Counted from the first letter of the stretch, positions 8,258 through 17,791 are shown. The stretch is DNA of 64,000 nt from Micromonospora sp. NBC_01699 (GCF_036250065.1 NZ_CP109199.1:1116001-1180000); one strand, 5' to 3'. Notes: generated from the sequence alone by a model not told the origin. Program-made: numbers and translations.

Positions 8258-10873
8258 GTGTCGGCCGTGGCGATCGCACTCGGTACGGGCACGAAGCGGG
8301 CCACCCCGGACCCGGTCGCGATCGTGCTGCTGCGCCGGTCCGGGCTGGTCGTGCCGGGACTGCTCGCCGGCGGCCGGAAGGTCAAGCGGCCGGGGCGCCA
8401 ATCGGTGCCGGTCGGACCCGGTCTGCTCGCACTGGAAGCCGACGTGCTGGCGCTGGGCTACCTGATCGGACCACGGCTGCGCGCCCACCTCGCGGAGCAG
8501 GAGACCGAGCGGCTCGCCGCGATCGGCCTCGGCCTCATCGGCGCGCTGGAGTCGATCGTCGGCGCCAACAAGCCGCACGTGCCCCTGTTCCGCAACTTCC
8601 CGCGCAGCGTGCCCGACGACACGTACGCGCTGTGGGTGCGGCGGGTGTTCACGCTGCTGCTCCAGGATCCGTACCAGCCGTGCGTGCTGTGTGGACAGGT
8701 CGAGACGGTGTCTGCGGTGGCGCCGTGCGCGCACCTGGTCTGCACCGGCTGCTGGGACATGGGCGACTACGCCGGCTGCCCGATCTGCCACCAGCGGATC
8801 GATCCGGCCGGACCGTTCCTGCACCCGACCCGTGCGGCGGGTCCCACCGGTCAGCTCCCGCTGCCCCGGCGGGTCGCGGCGCTCGAACTCGTCGACGACC
8901 TGAACCGCTCGGTGTACCGGACGGTGGAGGTGATGCTGGCCCGGCGTACGCCGCTCACCCCGCAGGACAAGGGCGACCTCGGCGCGCTGCTCGACCGGGT
9001 CGGACCCGGCGACCTGGGCTGGCTGCCGGACGAGATCCCGATCCGGGAGACCCGCGCGCTGGTGCTGGCCCGGCTGGTCGCCGATCCGGCGCTCGCCGAC
9101 CGGCTCCCCGACCTGTTCACCACCCACATCGGTACGGCCACCGACGCGTTGCGCCTGCTCTACGTGCTGCACGGCGGCGACGCCGGACTGGTCACCGCGC
9201 CGACGCGGCGCCGCTCGCTGCCCCGCCGGCTGCGCCGGCTGCTGCTCGCCCGGCTGGCCGCGCTGCCGCTCGCCGCGCTGGTCGAGGACCTGCACCGGCA
9301 CGGTCCGGCCTGGCAGCGGATGGCGGAGAACCTGCACCCGTTCGAGCGGGCCGACCACCACCCCAACGCCGCGGCGGCGTTCGCCGTGCTGCGCGGCACC
9401 CCGGTCGACCTCGCCACCGGGTTCGGCCGGCTGCTCGCCGGGGTGGCCGCCGCACACCCGACGATTCTGGAACACGACCGGGGTCGGCTGCGCACCTCGG
9501 GCTGGGCGGCGCGGGTCGAGCAGGCCCTCGAAGCCTGGGACATCGGCACCGCGCTCGACCTGCTCGCCCGGCGTCCGGGCGTACTGGCCCGGCGGCTGGT
9601 GGAGCTCGCCTCGCGTACGGACGAGCCGGAGGCGCTGGTCGCGACGGCCGGCACCGCGCTGCGTACGGTGTCGCCCGGGGTGCTGCTCGCCGCGCTGGGC
9701 GCGGTCCGGGCGGCCACCTGGCCGGCCGGCACCCGGCTGTTCTTCCCGCGCGGCGGCAGCGCCCGGCTGTGGGCGCAACCGGATCACCGGCCGCGACTCG
9801 ACGCGAACCTCGGTGCCGCGCTCGACGCGATACTCAGCGGGGAACTGCTGGACCGCGCCGCCGGGCTGCCGCCGGTCGAGGTCGCCCTGCTGGACGCCGG
9901 CCTGGCCGACCTGGTCGCGCCGTTCACCGAGCGGACCGCGTCGGCAGCCCTGGTACGCCTGCCGCGCGGCAGCAGCCAGCCGCTGCCGGACGGGCGGGTC
10001 GTACGGCTGTTCCTGCACTGGACCGAGCCGGCCGGCACCCGGGTCGATCTGGACCTGTCGGTGGCCATGTACAACGGTGACGGTGGTTTTGTCGGCTGGT
10101 GCGACTACACCCGGCTGCGGTACGGCGACCGCCTGGCCCTGCACTCCGGCGACCTGACCTCGGCACCGGCGCCGCTCGGCGCGAGCGAGTTCGTCGACCT
10201 GAACGTCGCCGCGTTGCGCCGGCAGGGGATCCGTTACCTGACGATGGTGGTGTTCAGCTACAACGACGTGCCGTTCGACGCGATGACGGACGCGTTCGCC
10301 GGGTTCATGGGCGACCCCGGCCAGGGCGGTTCGCCGTTCCAGTCGAAGGCGGTCGAGCAGCGGTTCGACCTGACCGGTTCGGTCAAGGTCGCCACCCCGC
10401 TCCTGGTCGACCTGGAGGAGCACCGGCTGCGCTGGGTCGACGCCGCGATGGGTGGCACCGGCGGTGAGCATTCGGTGGCCCGTTACTCGTCCACGCTCGG
10501 CCGGCTCACCGTGGCGGCGGACCGCCACTTCGCCGCCGGCCGGCGGGTCAGCCTCTGGGAGGTGGCCTGCTGGCACGCGGCGGCCCGCGCGGCCACCGTG
10601 CTGGTACGGCACCGCGACGGCACGGTTGTCGGCTACCGGCGGGACGACGGCGAACCGGTCCCGACGTACGCCGCCCGCCTGGCCGCCCTCGGCCCGCCCG
10701 ACCGGGACGTGACCGGGGACGACGTGCCGCCGGCCAACTTCGCGGCGCTGGTCCGTGGCGATGTGCCGCTGGCCGACGGCGCGGGCGCGTACGCCCTGTA
10801 CCGGTCCGGGCTCGATGCCGGCACGGTCGACCTGCTCGACGCCGCCGACCTGATCGGCACCCTCAGCCGCTGA
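8258..10873 (+). CDS. RING-finger protein of the MXAN_6230/SCO0854 type with TerD-like domain
   Basis: 871 residues from GTG 8258 (GGAGAGG just upstream). Residues ~141-182 have a complete C3HC4 RING pattern: CVLC, then CAHLVCTGC, then CPIC, with 11 and 8 residues between clusters. The centre is Leu/Ala/Arg-rich helical repeat. About residues 595-690 (VDLDLSVAMYNGDGGFVGWC; FVDLNVAALRRQGIRYLTMV; YNDVPFDAM) resemble a TerD stress-response fold. RING domains are E3 ligase modules in eukaryotes and rare in bacteria; this family is known by name in Myxococcus and Streptomyces but has no established function. It stands alone, convergent with the MFS gene across a strong hairpin. Confidence 0.82.
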   Translation: MSAVAIALGTGTKRATPDPVAIVLLRRSGLVVPGLLAGGRKVKRPGRQSVPVGPGLLALEADVLALGYLIGPRLRAHLAEQETERLAAIGLGLIGALESIVGANKPHVPLFRNFPRSVPDDTYALWVRRVFTLLLQDPYQPCVLCGQVETVSAVAPCAHLVCTGCWDMGDYAGCPICHQRIDPAGPFLHPTRAAGPTGQLPLPRRVAALELVDDLNRSVYRTVEVMLARRTPLTPQDKGDLGALLDRVGPGDLGWLPDEIPIRETRALVLARLVADPALADRLPDLFTTHIGTATDALRLLYVLHGGDAGLVTAPTRRRSLPRRLRRLLLARLAALPLAALVEDLHRHGPAWQRMAENLHPFERADHHPNAAAAFAVLRGTPVDLATGFGRLLAGVAAAHPTILEHDRGRLRTSGWAARVEQALEAWDIGTALDLLARRPGVLARRLVELASRTDEPEALVATAGTALRTVSPGVLLAALGAVRAATWPAGTRLFFPRGGSARLWAQPDHRPRLDANLGAALDAILSGELLDRAAGLPPVEVALLDAGLADLVAPFTERTASAALVRLPRGSSQPLPDGRVVRLFLHWTEPAGTRVDLDLSVAMYNGDGGFVGWCDYTRLRYGDRLALHSGDLTSAPAPLGASEFVDLNVAALRRQGIRYLTMVVFSYNDVPFDAMTDAFAGFMGDPGQGGSPFQSKAVEQRFDLTGSVKVATPLLVDLEEHRLRWVDAAMGGTGGEHSVARYSSTLGRLTVAADRHFAAGRRVSLWEVACWHAAARAATVLVRHRDGTVVGYRRDDGEPVPTYAARLAALGPPDRDVTGDDVPPANFAALVRGDVPLADGAGAYALYRSGLDAGTVDLLDAADLIGTLSR

Positions 10874-10904
10874 GCCTCCCGCCCGCGAGAAAACCAACGC
10901 CGTG

Positions 10905-10952
10905 AGCGCCGCGAGCCCGCACCCCGGGATCGGGGTACGGGCTCGCGGTTGG
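10905..10952. terminator. Bidirectional terminator hairpin
   Basis: CCGCGAGCCCG (10909-10919) and CGGGCTCGCGG (10938-10948) are perfect 11-base arms with a nested CCCC/GGGG pair in the loop. It lies between the convergent RING-protein and MFS genes and can serve both. Confidence 0.7.
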
Positions 10953-10957
10953 ATGGC

Positions 10958-12556
10958 TCAGTGCATCGGCGGTACGGGCGTGCCGCCGGCCGCCGCCTGT
11001 TCTTCCTGTTCGAGCCGCTCGGTGCCGCTGAGGGTGCTCAGCGGCTTCTCCCTGATGAAGATCACCGCGATGAACGCGAGCAGCGCGATCGGTGCGCCGA
11101 CCAGGAACAGGTCGGCGGTGGCGGTGCCGTACGCGTCCTGCACGATCCGCAGCACCGGTGCGGGCAGGGTGGCGAGGTCGGGTACGGCCGCGGTGCCGCT
11201 GCCGCCGCCGGCCGCCGCCCCGAGGTTCTCGGTCAGCAGCGAGGTGACCCGGTTGGCCAGCACCGCGCCGAGGGCGCTGACGCCGATGGCACCGCCCATA
11301 CTGCGGAAGAAGGTGAGCACCGAGGTGGTGGCGCCGAGTTCGTGCGCGGGTACGTCGTTCTGCGCGGCGAGGACAAGGTTCTGCATCAGCATGCCGACGC
11401 CGACGCCGAGCACCGCCATGTAGATCGAGAGCACCGGCACGCTGGTTTGGGCGTCGATGGTGCCGAGCAGCACCATCCCGGCGGTCATGATGGCGCCGCC
11501 GGCGACCAGGTAGATTTTCCACCGGCCGTACTTCGTGATGAGCTGGCCGGCGACGGTGGACGACACCAGCAGACCGAAGATCATCGGCAGGCTCATCAGG
11601 CCGGCCACGGTCGGCGACTTGCCCAACGCGATCTGGAAGTACTGCGACAGGAACACGGTGCCGCCGAACATGGCGACGCCGACCAGCACGCTCGCCACCG
11701 TGGCCAGTGAGACGGTGCGGTTGCGGAAGATGCCGAGCGGGATGATCGGTTCCGCTACCCGCGACTCGACCCAGATCGCCAGTGCCAGCAGCACCAGGCC
11801 GCCGCCGACCATCAGCGCGGTCCAGCCGGAACCCCAGGCGAACCTGTGCCCGGCGAGCGAGGACCAGACCAGCAGGGTGGAGACGCCCGCGGTGATGAGC
11901 GCGGCGCCGACCCAGTCGATGTTGACCTTCCGGCGTACGACCGGCAGGTGCAGGGTGCGCTGGAGCAGGAAGATCGACAGCAGGGTGAACGGTACGCCGA
12001 TCAGGAAGCACCAGCGCCAGCCGAGCCAGGAGGTGTCGACCAGGACACCGCCGATCAGCGGGCCGGCGATGGTGCCGACGCCGAACACCGCGCCGAAGAT
12101 GCCGGCGTAGCGGCCCAGTTCGCGCGGCGGGATCATCGCCGCCATGACGATCAGGGCGAGCGCGCTCATGCCGCCCGCGCCGATGCCCTGCACGACCCGG
12201 CTGACCAGCAGCACCTCGACGTTCGGGGTGAAGCCGGCGATCAGCGAGCCGACCACGAACAGCCCGAGGGAGAGCTGGATCAGCAGTTTCTTGCTGTAGA
12301 GGTCGGCCATCTTGCCCCAGAGCGGGACGGTGGCGGTCATGGCCAGCAGTTCGCTGGTGACGATCCAGGTGTAGACGGTCTGGCTGCCATCCAGGTCGGC
12401 GATGATGCGTGGCAGCGCGTTCGCCACCACCGTGGAGGCCAGGATCGACACGAACATACCGACCATCAGGCCGGAGAGTGCCTGGAGGACTTCCCGGCGG
12501 GACATGCGCCCCGAGCCGACCTCGGTGGGTTCGGGTGGCGCGGCGGTTGTGGTCAT
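10958..12556 (-). CDS. DHA2-type MFS drug efflux transporter
   Basis: 532 residues from ATG 12556 (GGAAG 6-7 bases upstream). Fourteen hydrophobic segments are expected; visible ones include LMVGMFVSILASTVVANALP, IVTSELLAMTATVPLWGKMA and YAGIFGAVFGVGTIAGPLIG. The motif ALPRIIADLDGSQTVYTWIV plus LADLYSKK-like A-motif and the motif C GxxxGPxxGG place it in the EmrB/QacA group of proton-coupled drug exporters. It follows a TetR gene on the same strand by about 78 bases and is probably repressed by it. Substrate not predictable. Confidence 0.9.
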   Translation of the reverse strand: MTTTAAPPEPTEVGSGRMSRREVLQALSGLMVGMFVSILASTVVANALPRIIADLDGSQTVYTWIVTSELLAMTATVPLWGKMADLYSKKLLIQLSLGLFVVGSLIAGFTPNVEVLLVSRVVQGIGAGGMSALALIVMAAMIPPRELGRYAGIFGAVFGVGTIAGPLIGGVLVDTSWLGWRWCFLIGVPFTLLSIFLLQRTLHLPVVRRKVNIDWVGAALITAGVSTLLVWSSLAGHRFAWGSGWTALMVGGGLVLLALAIWVESRVAEPIIPLGIFRNRTVSLATVASVLVGVAMFGGTVFLSQYFQIALGKSPTVAGLMSLPMIFGLLVSSTVAGQLITKYGRWKIYLVAGGAIMTAGMVLLGTIDAQTSVPVLSIYMAVLGVGVGMLMQNLVLAAQNDVPAHELGATTSVLTFFRSMGGAIGVSALGAVLANRVTSLLTENLGAAAGGGSGTAAVPDLATLPAPVLRIVQDAYGTATADLFLVGAPIALLAFIAVIFIREKPLSTLSGTERLEQEEQAAAGGTPVPPMH

Positions 12557-12634
12557 CGAGGCTTCCTTCTGGCGAGCAGGGGTGGTAGCCCCGGCGCCGA
12601 TGGGCCGGGGCAAGGGGAGTCGGTGGTTATCGGG

Positions 12635-13255
12635 TCAGGCGGCGGAGCGGGGGTCGGGCAGGCCGGCGGCGACCCCGGCGAACGCCTCGTCCACCAGGTC
12701 GGCCAGCGGCAGGCTACCGGCGCTGCCTGCCCAGCGGACCATGGCAACCCGGAAGGCCGCCCCGGTCACGGCCGTGACCAGGGCCGGATATCCGTGGTCC
12801 GGTTCGACCCCGGTACGCGCGGCGAGCGCCTCGGTGATCGCCCGCTCGGTTTCGGCGCCGCTGGCGACCAGCCGGGGCAGCAGTACCGGATTCTGGGCCA
12901 CGACCCGCATCCGGAGGAACCAGAGCGCGGCGTCGGCCTGCATCTCGTCGAGCAGGGAGGTGAGTGCCCGCCGGACGGCCTCCAGCGCGGGCACCTCCGG
13001 CGGCACGGTCGCCAGCACCGCCAGCACCCGTGCGCTGTCGCCGGCCTGGTCGGCGACGAGTGCCTCGTCCTTGGACGAGAAGTAGTTGAAGAACGTACGC
13101 GTGGAGACGTCGGCGGCCTCGCTGATCTCCTCGACGGTGACGTGGTCGAGTCCGCGTTCGGCGACCAGGCGCAACGCCGCGTCGACCAGGGCGTCCCGGG
13201 TCTGCCGCTTCTTGCGGTCCCGGCGCCCCGGTCTGGCGTCCTCGGTGATGGTCAC
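12635..13255 (-). CDS. TetR/AcrR family transcriptional regulator
   Basis: 206 residues from GTG 13255. N-terminal TetR helix-turn-helix: RDALVDAALRLVAERGLDHV, TVEEISEAADVSTRTFFNYF and SSKDEALVAD. The variable C-terminal domain (LLDEMQADAALWFLRMRVVA) resembles the MftR-type group. Upstream of, and cotranscribed with or regulating, the DHA2 transporter; the classic role is a repressor released by an exported drug. Confidence 0.9.
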   Translation of the reverse strand: MTITEDARPGRRDRKKRQTRDALVDAALRLVAERGLDHVTVEEISEAADVSTRTFFNYFSSKDEALVADQAGDSARVLAVLATVPPEVPALEAVRRALTSLLDEMQADAALWFLRMRVVAQNPVLLPRLVASGAETERAITEALAARTGVEPDHGYPALVTAVTGAAFRVAMVRWAGSAGSLPLADLVDEAFAGVAAGLPDPRSAA

Positions 13256-13332
13256 CCGGCAACGGTACGAACGAACTTGCAGTCCATGCAATCTTTTAGT
13301 TTGCGCAAGAAAGTGATGTACGCCACCGCCGG

Positions 13333-14562
13333 CTAGTCACGGTTCACGATGGTGAGGAAGGCCGCCGGCCGTACGACGGGTATGCCGTACTTCCGGGCCT
13401 GCCGTGCCTTGCCGGAGAGGCTGTCCGGATCGGCGGCCACCAGCAGCGACGTTTTCTTCGTCACGGCCCGGCCCACCCCGTAGCCGGCGCCGACCGCCCT
13501 GGCCTCCCACACGTCGCGGGGTTCGTCCATCTGCCCGGTGAAGACCACTATGTCGCCGGCCGACAGGGCGAACCGCTGCGCGACGAGCGGTGCCACCGGC
13601 GTGCTCCGGGCGCCGGACATCGCCGCGCCGATCGCGTCCTGCACCTCGCTCGCCGGCAGGTCCAGCAGTACCGCCACGGCCCGCAGGTCCCGCAGTTCCT
13701 CCGCCGTGACGATCCCGTCGTCGGCGGCCTCGGTCGCCAGCGAGCGCAGGTACTGCCGGTGCAGGCTGACCACGTGGCGGCGGCTGAGGTTGAGCGCGGT
13801 AGCGGTTTCCACCAGCGAATCCGTCTCGGTCGCCGACAGGTACCGGTCGAGCAGGGCCCGGTCGAGCAGGGCCAGGTACGCGTCGGCCTGCGGCGGATCG
13901 GGTACGCGCGGCAACCGGTCGATCAGTCGGGCCAGGAAGTGTTGCGGTTTCGCCGCGGCGGCGGCGCTCCGGGTCAGCGCCCCGACCCCGCCACCGGTGG
14001 TCAGCTCCGGCCACACCTGCTTGCCCGCGAGCCGGATCGAGTCCTGCCACGGTGGCGGCTGCCCCGCCGCGTCGAGGTAGTGGCGCAGCAGACGGGCGGC
14101 CGCCAGCGCGTCGTCCAGCGCCGAGTGGGCCTGCTGCTGGGGGATGGCGGCGGCGAGACAGCAGTCGGCGAGGCTGCGGCTGGCCAGCGGGAGGAAGCGC
14201 GGTGCCAGGCGCATGGTGCACAGGCCGTCCGCGTGGTGCACGGGAACGGTCGCCCCGATCCGGGCGTATTCCGCGGCCACGAACCGGGCGTCGAACGTGA
14301 GGTTGTGCGCCACGACGAGACGATGCCGCAGGCGGTGCGCGATCTCACCGGCGAGTTGCCGGAACGTCGGTGCGCGTCGTACGTCGGCCGCGCGGATGCC
14401 GTGGATGTGCTGCGGACCGAGGTCACGCTCCGGGTTGACCAGGCTGGCCCACCGATCGGTGATCCGTCCCCGACCGTCCACGTGCACCACCGCGATCTCG
14501 CAGATCCGATCGTGCATGGCCGGGTTGAAACCGGTGGTTTCCACGTCAATGACGGCGTACAC
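13333..14562 (-). CDS. DnaQ-like 3'-5' exonuclease with C-terminal BRCT domain
   Basis: 409 residues from GTG 14562 (AAGGTGA upstream). Residues 1-165 are a DEDDh exonuclease: AVIDVETTGFN (ExoI Asp/Glu), VVAHNLTFDARF (ExoII) and the HSALDDALAA ExoIII motif with its His and Asp. The middle ~170-320 is helical. Residues ~330-405 form a BRCT domain (VVFTGQMDEPRDVWEARAVG; GYGVGRAVTKKTSLLVAADP), as in DNA ligase and many actinobacterial exonucleases. Likely nuclear-type DNA processing or repair in the cytoplasm rather than replicative proofreading. Divergent from a helicase-like gene, which may share the task. Confidence 0.88.
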   Translation of the reverse strand: MYAVIDVETTGFNPAMHDRICEIAVVHVDGRGRITDRWASLVNPERDLGPQHIHGIRAADVRRAPTFRQLAGEIAHRLRHRLVVAHNLTFDARFVAAEYARIGATVPVHHADGLCTMRLAPRFLPLASRSLADCCLAAAIPQQQAHSALDDALAAARLLRHYLDAAGQPPPWQDSIRLAGKQVWPELTTGGGVGALTRSAAAAAKPQHFLARLIDRLPRVPDPPQADAYLALLDRALLDRYLSATETDSLVETATALNLSRRHVVSLHRQYLRSLATEAADDGIVTAEELRDLRAVAVLLDLPASEVQDAIGAAMSGARSTPVAPLVAQRFALSAGDIVVFTGQMDEPRDVWEARAVGAGYGVGRAVTKKTSLLVAADPDSLSGKARQARKYGIPVVRPAAFLTIVNRD

Positions 14563-14801
14563 CTGACGTCACCTTTTCTGCTGTCGAAGCACGGGACGCC
14601 ACACTATGGACGAAGACCGGCGTAGGGAACCTCCGAAGGTACCGGCCGGACGGACGGCATGGGCGGCGCCGTGTCAGCCGACGTTGGTCGGGTCCTCGGG
14701 GATCGTCAATGCCCTGTCCGGGGTCGGCCCGGCGGCTGGGGCGCGACCGCGTCGGGCCGGTAATGTGTCGGACACTCCTCGGGTGGAGAGTGGGGCGGCG
14801 C

Positions 14802-16130
14802 ATGGTCACGGGGTTGGTGTTGCCGCCGTCGGTCGAGGCGGGACGGGTGGTCGACGCGGTCCTGGCCGACCTGCGTACCGGCGGACACCGGGGGGTGGTG
14901 GTCGACTCGCCCCCCGGTGCCGGCAAGTCGACGCTGGTGGTCCGGGCCGCGGTCGAGCTGGCCGCCGCCGGGGAGCCACTGATCGTGATCGCCCAGACGA
15001 ACGAGCAGGTGGACGACCTGACCGATCGGCTGGCGGTGGCCGCACCCGCGATGTCGATCGGCCGCCTCTCGGCCGCCGACTACGTGCCGTCCGAGCGGGT
15101 CGCCAGGCATGACGGGGTCCGGGTCGCGGCCAAGGTCGCCGACCTCGGTGGTCCGGCCGTCATCATCGGTACGGCCGCCAAGTGGGCGATGATCGGCGAG
15201 GGTTCCTGGCCGTGGGCGATCGTGGACGAGGCGTACCAGATGCGCTCGGACGCCCTGCTGCGCGTCGCCGCCCGGTTCGAGCGGGCGCTGTTCGTCGGCG
15301 ACCCCGGTCAGCTCGATCCCTTCTCCACCGTGGACACCGTCCGCTGGACCGGCTTGACCTGGGATCCGATGCAGAGTGCGGTGGCGGTGCTGCTGCGGCA
15401 CAACCCGGAGTTGCCGGTGCACCGGCTGCCGGTCTCCTGGCGGCTGCCGGCCTCCGCCGCGCCGGTGGTGGCGGCGGCGTTCTACCCGTTCACCGGGTTC
15501 CGGGCCGGCACCGTCGCGCCGGACCGCTCGCTGTCGCTGACCCGGCCGGGGCCCGGTGACCCGGTCGACGCGGCGGTGGACCTGGCCGCCGCCACCGGCT
15601 GGGCGCTCTACCAGCTACCCGCCCGGCACACCCCGCGTACGGACACCGAGGCGGCGGCGGCCTGCGCCGGGCTGGCCCGCCGGGTGCTGGAACGGGGTGC
15701 GGTGGCGATCTCCGAGCGGTCCGGGTCGGGTGCCCCGGTCGACGCGTCCCGGATCGCGATCGGCGCCGCCCACCGGGACCAGGTGGCGGTGATCCGGTCG
15801 ATGCTCGGCCCGGCCGGCGCGGACATCACGGTCGACACCGCCAACCGCCTTCAGGGCCGCGAGTACGACCTGACCGTGGTGCTGCACCCGCTGTCCGGTC
15901 GGCGCGACGCCACCGCGTTCCACCTGGAGTCGGGGCGGCTCTGCGTGCTCACCTCCCGGCACCGGCACGCCTGCGTGGTGGTGGCCCGTGCCGGCATCGC
16001 CGACCTGCTCGACGCCCACCCGTCGACCGAACCGGTGCATCTCAACGTGCCGGTGAAGTTCCCGGACGGCTGGGAGGCCAACCAGTCGATGATGTCCGTG
16101 CTGGAGGGCTCCCGGGTGCTCGCCGGCTAG
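14802..16130 (+). CDS. SF1-type helicase-like P-loop ATPase
   Basis: 442 residues from ATG 14802, with GGAGAG 12 bases upstream. Walker A is SPPGAGKSTLVVRAAVELAA; Walker B is WAIVDEAYQM, where DEAY replaces DEAQ; GDPGQLDPF matches motif III, SWRLP motif IV, and VDTANRLQGREYDLTVVLHP the Upf1-like motif V region, with LTSRHRHACVVV as motif VI. So the core is Upf1/DNA2-like but small and without accessory domains. Likely acts on DNA or RNA; divergent to the DnaQ-BRCT exonuclease with 240 bases between starts, suggesting a joint repair or defence role (inference). Confidence 0.82.
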   Translation: MVTGLVLPPSVEAGRVVDAVLADLRTGGHRGVVVDSPPGAGKSTLVVRAAVELAAAGEPLIVIAQTNEQVDDLTDRLAVAAPAMSIGRLSAADYVPSERVARHDGVRVAAKVADLGGPAVIIGTAAKWAMIGEGSWPWAIVDEAYQMRSDALLRVAARFERALFVGDPGQLDPFSTVDTVRWTGLTWDPMQSAVAVLLRHNPELPVHRLPVSWRLPASAAPVVAAAFYPFTGFRAGTVAPDRSLSLTRPGPGDPVDAAVDLAAATGWALYQLPARHTPRTDTEAAAACAGLARRVLERGAVAISERSGSGAPVDASRIAIGAAHRDQVAVIRSMLGPAGADITVDTANRLQGREYDLTVVLHPLSGRRDATAFHLESGRLCVLTSRHRHACVVVARAGIADLLDAHPSTEPVHLNVPVKFPDGWEANQSMMSVLEGSRVLAG

Positions 16131-16139
16131 CCCGGGTTT

Positions 16140-16613
16140 ATGGGGTGTGCCGTGGTGAACGGACCCGCCGACGGCGACCCCGACCTGCTCCGTACGGTGC
16201 ACAGCTTCGACCGGGTGGTGCGGCTGCTCCGGCGGCTCACCACGCCGGACGGGCTCAGCCTGACCGCCGCCTCCACGCTCTACCGGCTGGACGAGTTCGG
16301 CGCCCACCGCCTCTCCGACCTGGCGATCGCCGAGGGGGTCACCCAGCCCGGTATGACCCAGCTCGTCTCCCGGCTGCAACGCGACGGGCTGGCCGAGCGC
16401 CGCAGCGACCCCGCCGACCGCCGGGTGGTGGTCGTCGACATCACCCCGGCCGGACGGGAACTGGTGCTGCGCCGCCGGGCGACCCGGGCCGGGAAGCTCG
16501 CCGAACTGCTCGCCGACCTCTCGGCCGACGAACGCGCGGCGGTGGTCACCTCCCTCCGGGTGCTCGACCGACTCGCCGCCCGGACAACCCCACTACGAGC
16601 AGGGAACGACTGA
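16140..16613 (+). CDS. MarR family transcriptional regulator
   Basis: 157 residues from ATG 16140, 9 bases after the helicase stop. MarR winged helix: [40 protein letters not shown], and the wing [20 protein letters not shown]. MarR proteins sense small aromatics or oxidants and often repress an adjacent exporter; here the next gene, one base downstream, is a broken MFS transporter, so the original efflux circuit is lost in this locus. Confidence 0.88.
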   Translation: MGCAVVNGPADGDPDLLRTVHSFDRVVRLLRRLTTPDGLSLTAASTLYRLDEFGAHRLSDLAIAEGVTQPGMTQLVSRLQRDGLAERRSDPADRRVVVVDITPAGRELVLRRRATRAGKLAELLADLSADERAAVVTSLRVLDRLAARTTPLRAGND

Positions 16614-16614
16614 C

Positions 16615-17270
16615 GTGACGGGATCGAACGGGGGCACCGGACGGCGCGGCCCGAACGGCGGCGGCGCCGACCACCCGCGCTACCGGTGGATCGCCCTGTC
16701 CAACACCACCCTGGGCATGCTGCTCGCCACGATCAACTCGTCGGTCGTGCTGATCTCGCTGCCCGCGATCTTCAACGGCTCTCCATCGGCGTCTTCTTCT
16801 CGCTGATGGTGGCCGGGCTGGCCGGCTCGCTGCCGCAGACGCTCGACTCCGGACTGACCGCGCAGGGCGTACCGGCCGCCGCCGCGCACACCGTCGCCGA
16901 GCTACCGCCGGTCGGTACGCTCTTCGCCGCGTTCCTCGGCTACAACCCGATCCAGCAGCTGCTCGGCCCGGACGTGCTGGGTGCCCTGCCGACCGTGAAC
17001 GCGGACACGTTGACCGGTCGGGAGTTCTTTCCACACCTGATCGCCGGACCGTTCCACCATGGACTCGGGATCGTGTTCTGGCTCGCCATCGCGATGGCGC
17101 TGGTCGGCGCGGCGGCCTCGCTGTTCGCCCCACGGACGGCCGCCGCCGGTCCGGCCGACGACCCGGTCATCCGGGAGACGGAGCTGACCGACGAGCTGTA
17201 CGGGGCCGAGCCGCTGACCCCGACCCGTGGGGCGGCCGAGCCGCTGATTCCCGACCGCGACCGGGCCTGA
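16615..17270 (+). pseudogene. MFS transporter remnant with large internal deletion
   Basis: The first ~55 codons (GTG 16615 to about 16777) encode a typical MFS N-terminus: [20 protein letters not shown] and [13 protein letters not shown]. At about 16777 the reading jumps, in another frame, to the C-terminal end of the same kind of protein: [49 protein letters not shown]-like GYNPIQQLLG and TLTGREFFPHLIAGPFHHGL. About 300 codons are missing between, as judged from full-length actinobacterial members recalled from memory. No functional transporter can be made. Downstream of marR by one base. Confidence 0.8.
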
Positions 17271-17335
17271 CCGTACCGGCGTGATGGCGCTCATGATCAA
17301 CCCAAACCGGACGCGGGGACGGTAAGCTCGCCCCC

Positions 17336-17791
17336 GTGACCGCCGTGACGCTTTCCCGCCCCCTGTGGTGGGTGGCCCGACGGTCACTGCGGTTGCTGAC
17401 CGGTCTGATCCTGATGGCGCTCGTGCTCGGCCTGAGCGCCGGCATCGCCGAGGCCGCCCCGGCACCGCCGCCCGCACCGGCCGCCGCCGCGACGCAGGCG
17501 GTCACCGGCGCGCCGGACCAGGACCCGCCGTTCATCGAGATCCCGCCGGCCGCCACACCGACGACGACCGACGCCATGCGGGCAGCGACCACCGGCACGT
17601 CGGTCGTCAATGCCGGCGAGCGGGCGGACTCCGACGACGCCACGGACCGCGCCCCGGCCGCCGCCCCGCTTACGGCCGGCCCGGGTCGGCCGGACCAGCG
17701 GTCGGTGTCGCGCACCCCGGCGCGATCGAGCCTGCCGGTCGCCACCGGATACGGGCTTCCCGCCGGACCGAGGGCTCCGCCGCTGCGGTGA
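17336..17791 (+). CDS. Secreted or membrane-anchored Pro/Ala-rich protein
   Basis: 151 residues from GTG 17336. A basic start (RRSLRLL) leads to the hydrophobic segment TGLILMALVLGLSAGIAEAA, a probable signal peptide cleaved after AEA; the rest is a low-complexity Ala/Pro/Thr/Asp tail with no domain. Translation depends on composition alone, so its reality is less certain than its neighbours. No family recognised. Confidence 0.5.
   Translation: MTAVTLSRPLWWVARRSLRLLTGLILMALVLGLSAGIAEAAPAPPPAPAAAATQAVTGAPDQDPPFIEIPPAATPTTTDAMRAATTGTSVVNAGERADSDDATDRAPAAAPLTAGPGRPDQRSVSRTPARSSLPVATGYGLPAGPRAPPLR

Noticed and set aside
8186-10897. A 900-codon frame antisense to the RING-protein gene
   Set aside because: Long antisense frames are a byproduct of GC-rich third positions; composition is unlike a protein and the sense frame has clear domains.
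10958-12556. Region opposite the MFS gene with long plus-strand frames (10949-11710, 11846-13336)
   Set aside because: They are complementary to the transporter and TetR genes and show reversed, highly charged composition.
17291-17301. Half of the family-1 palindrome motif (TCATGATCAAC)
   Set aside because: No second arm within 100 bases; likely chance or a decayed half only.
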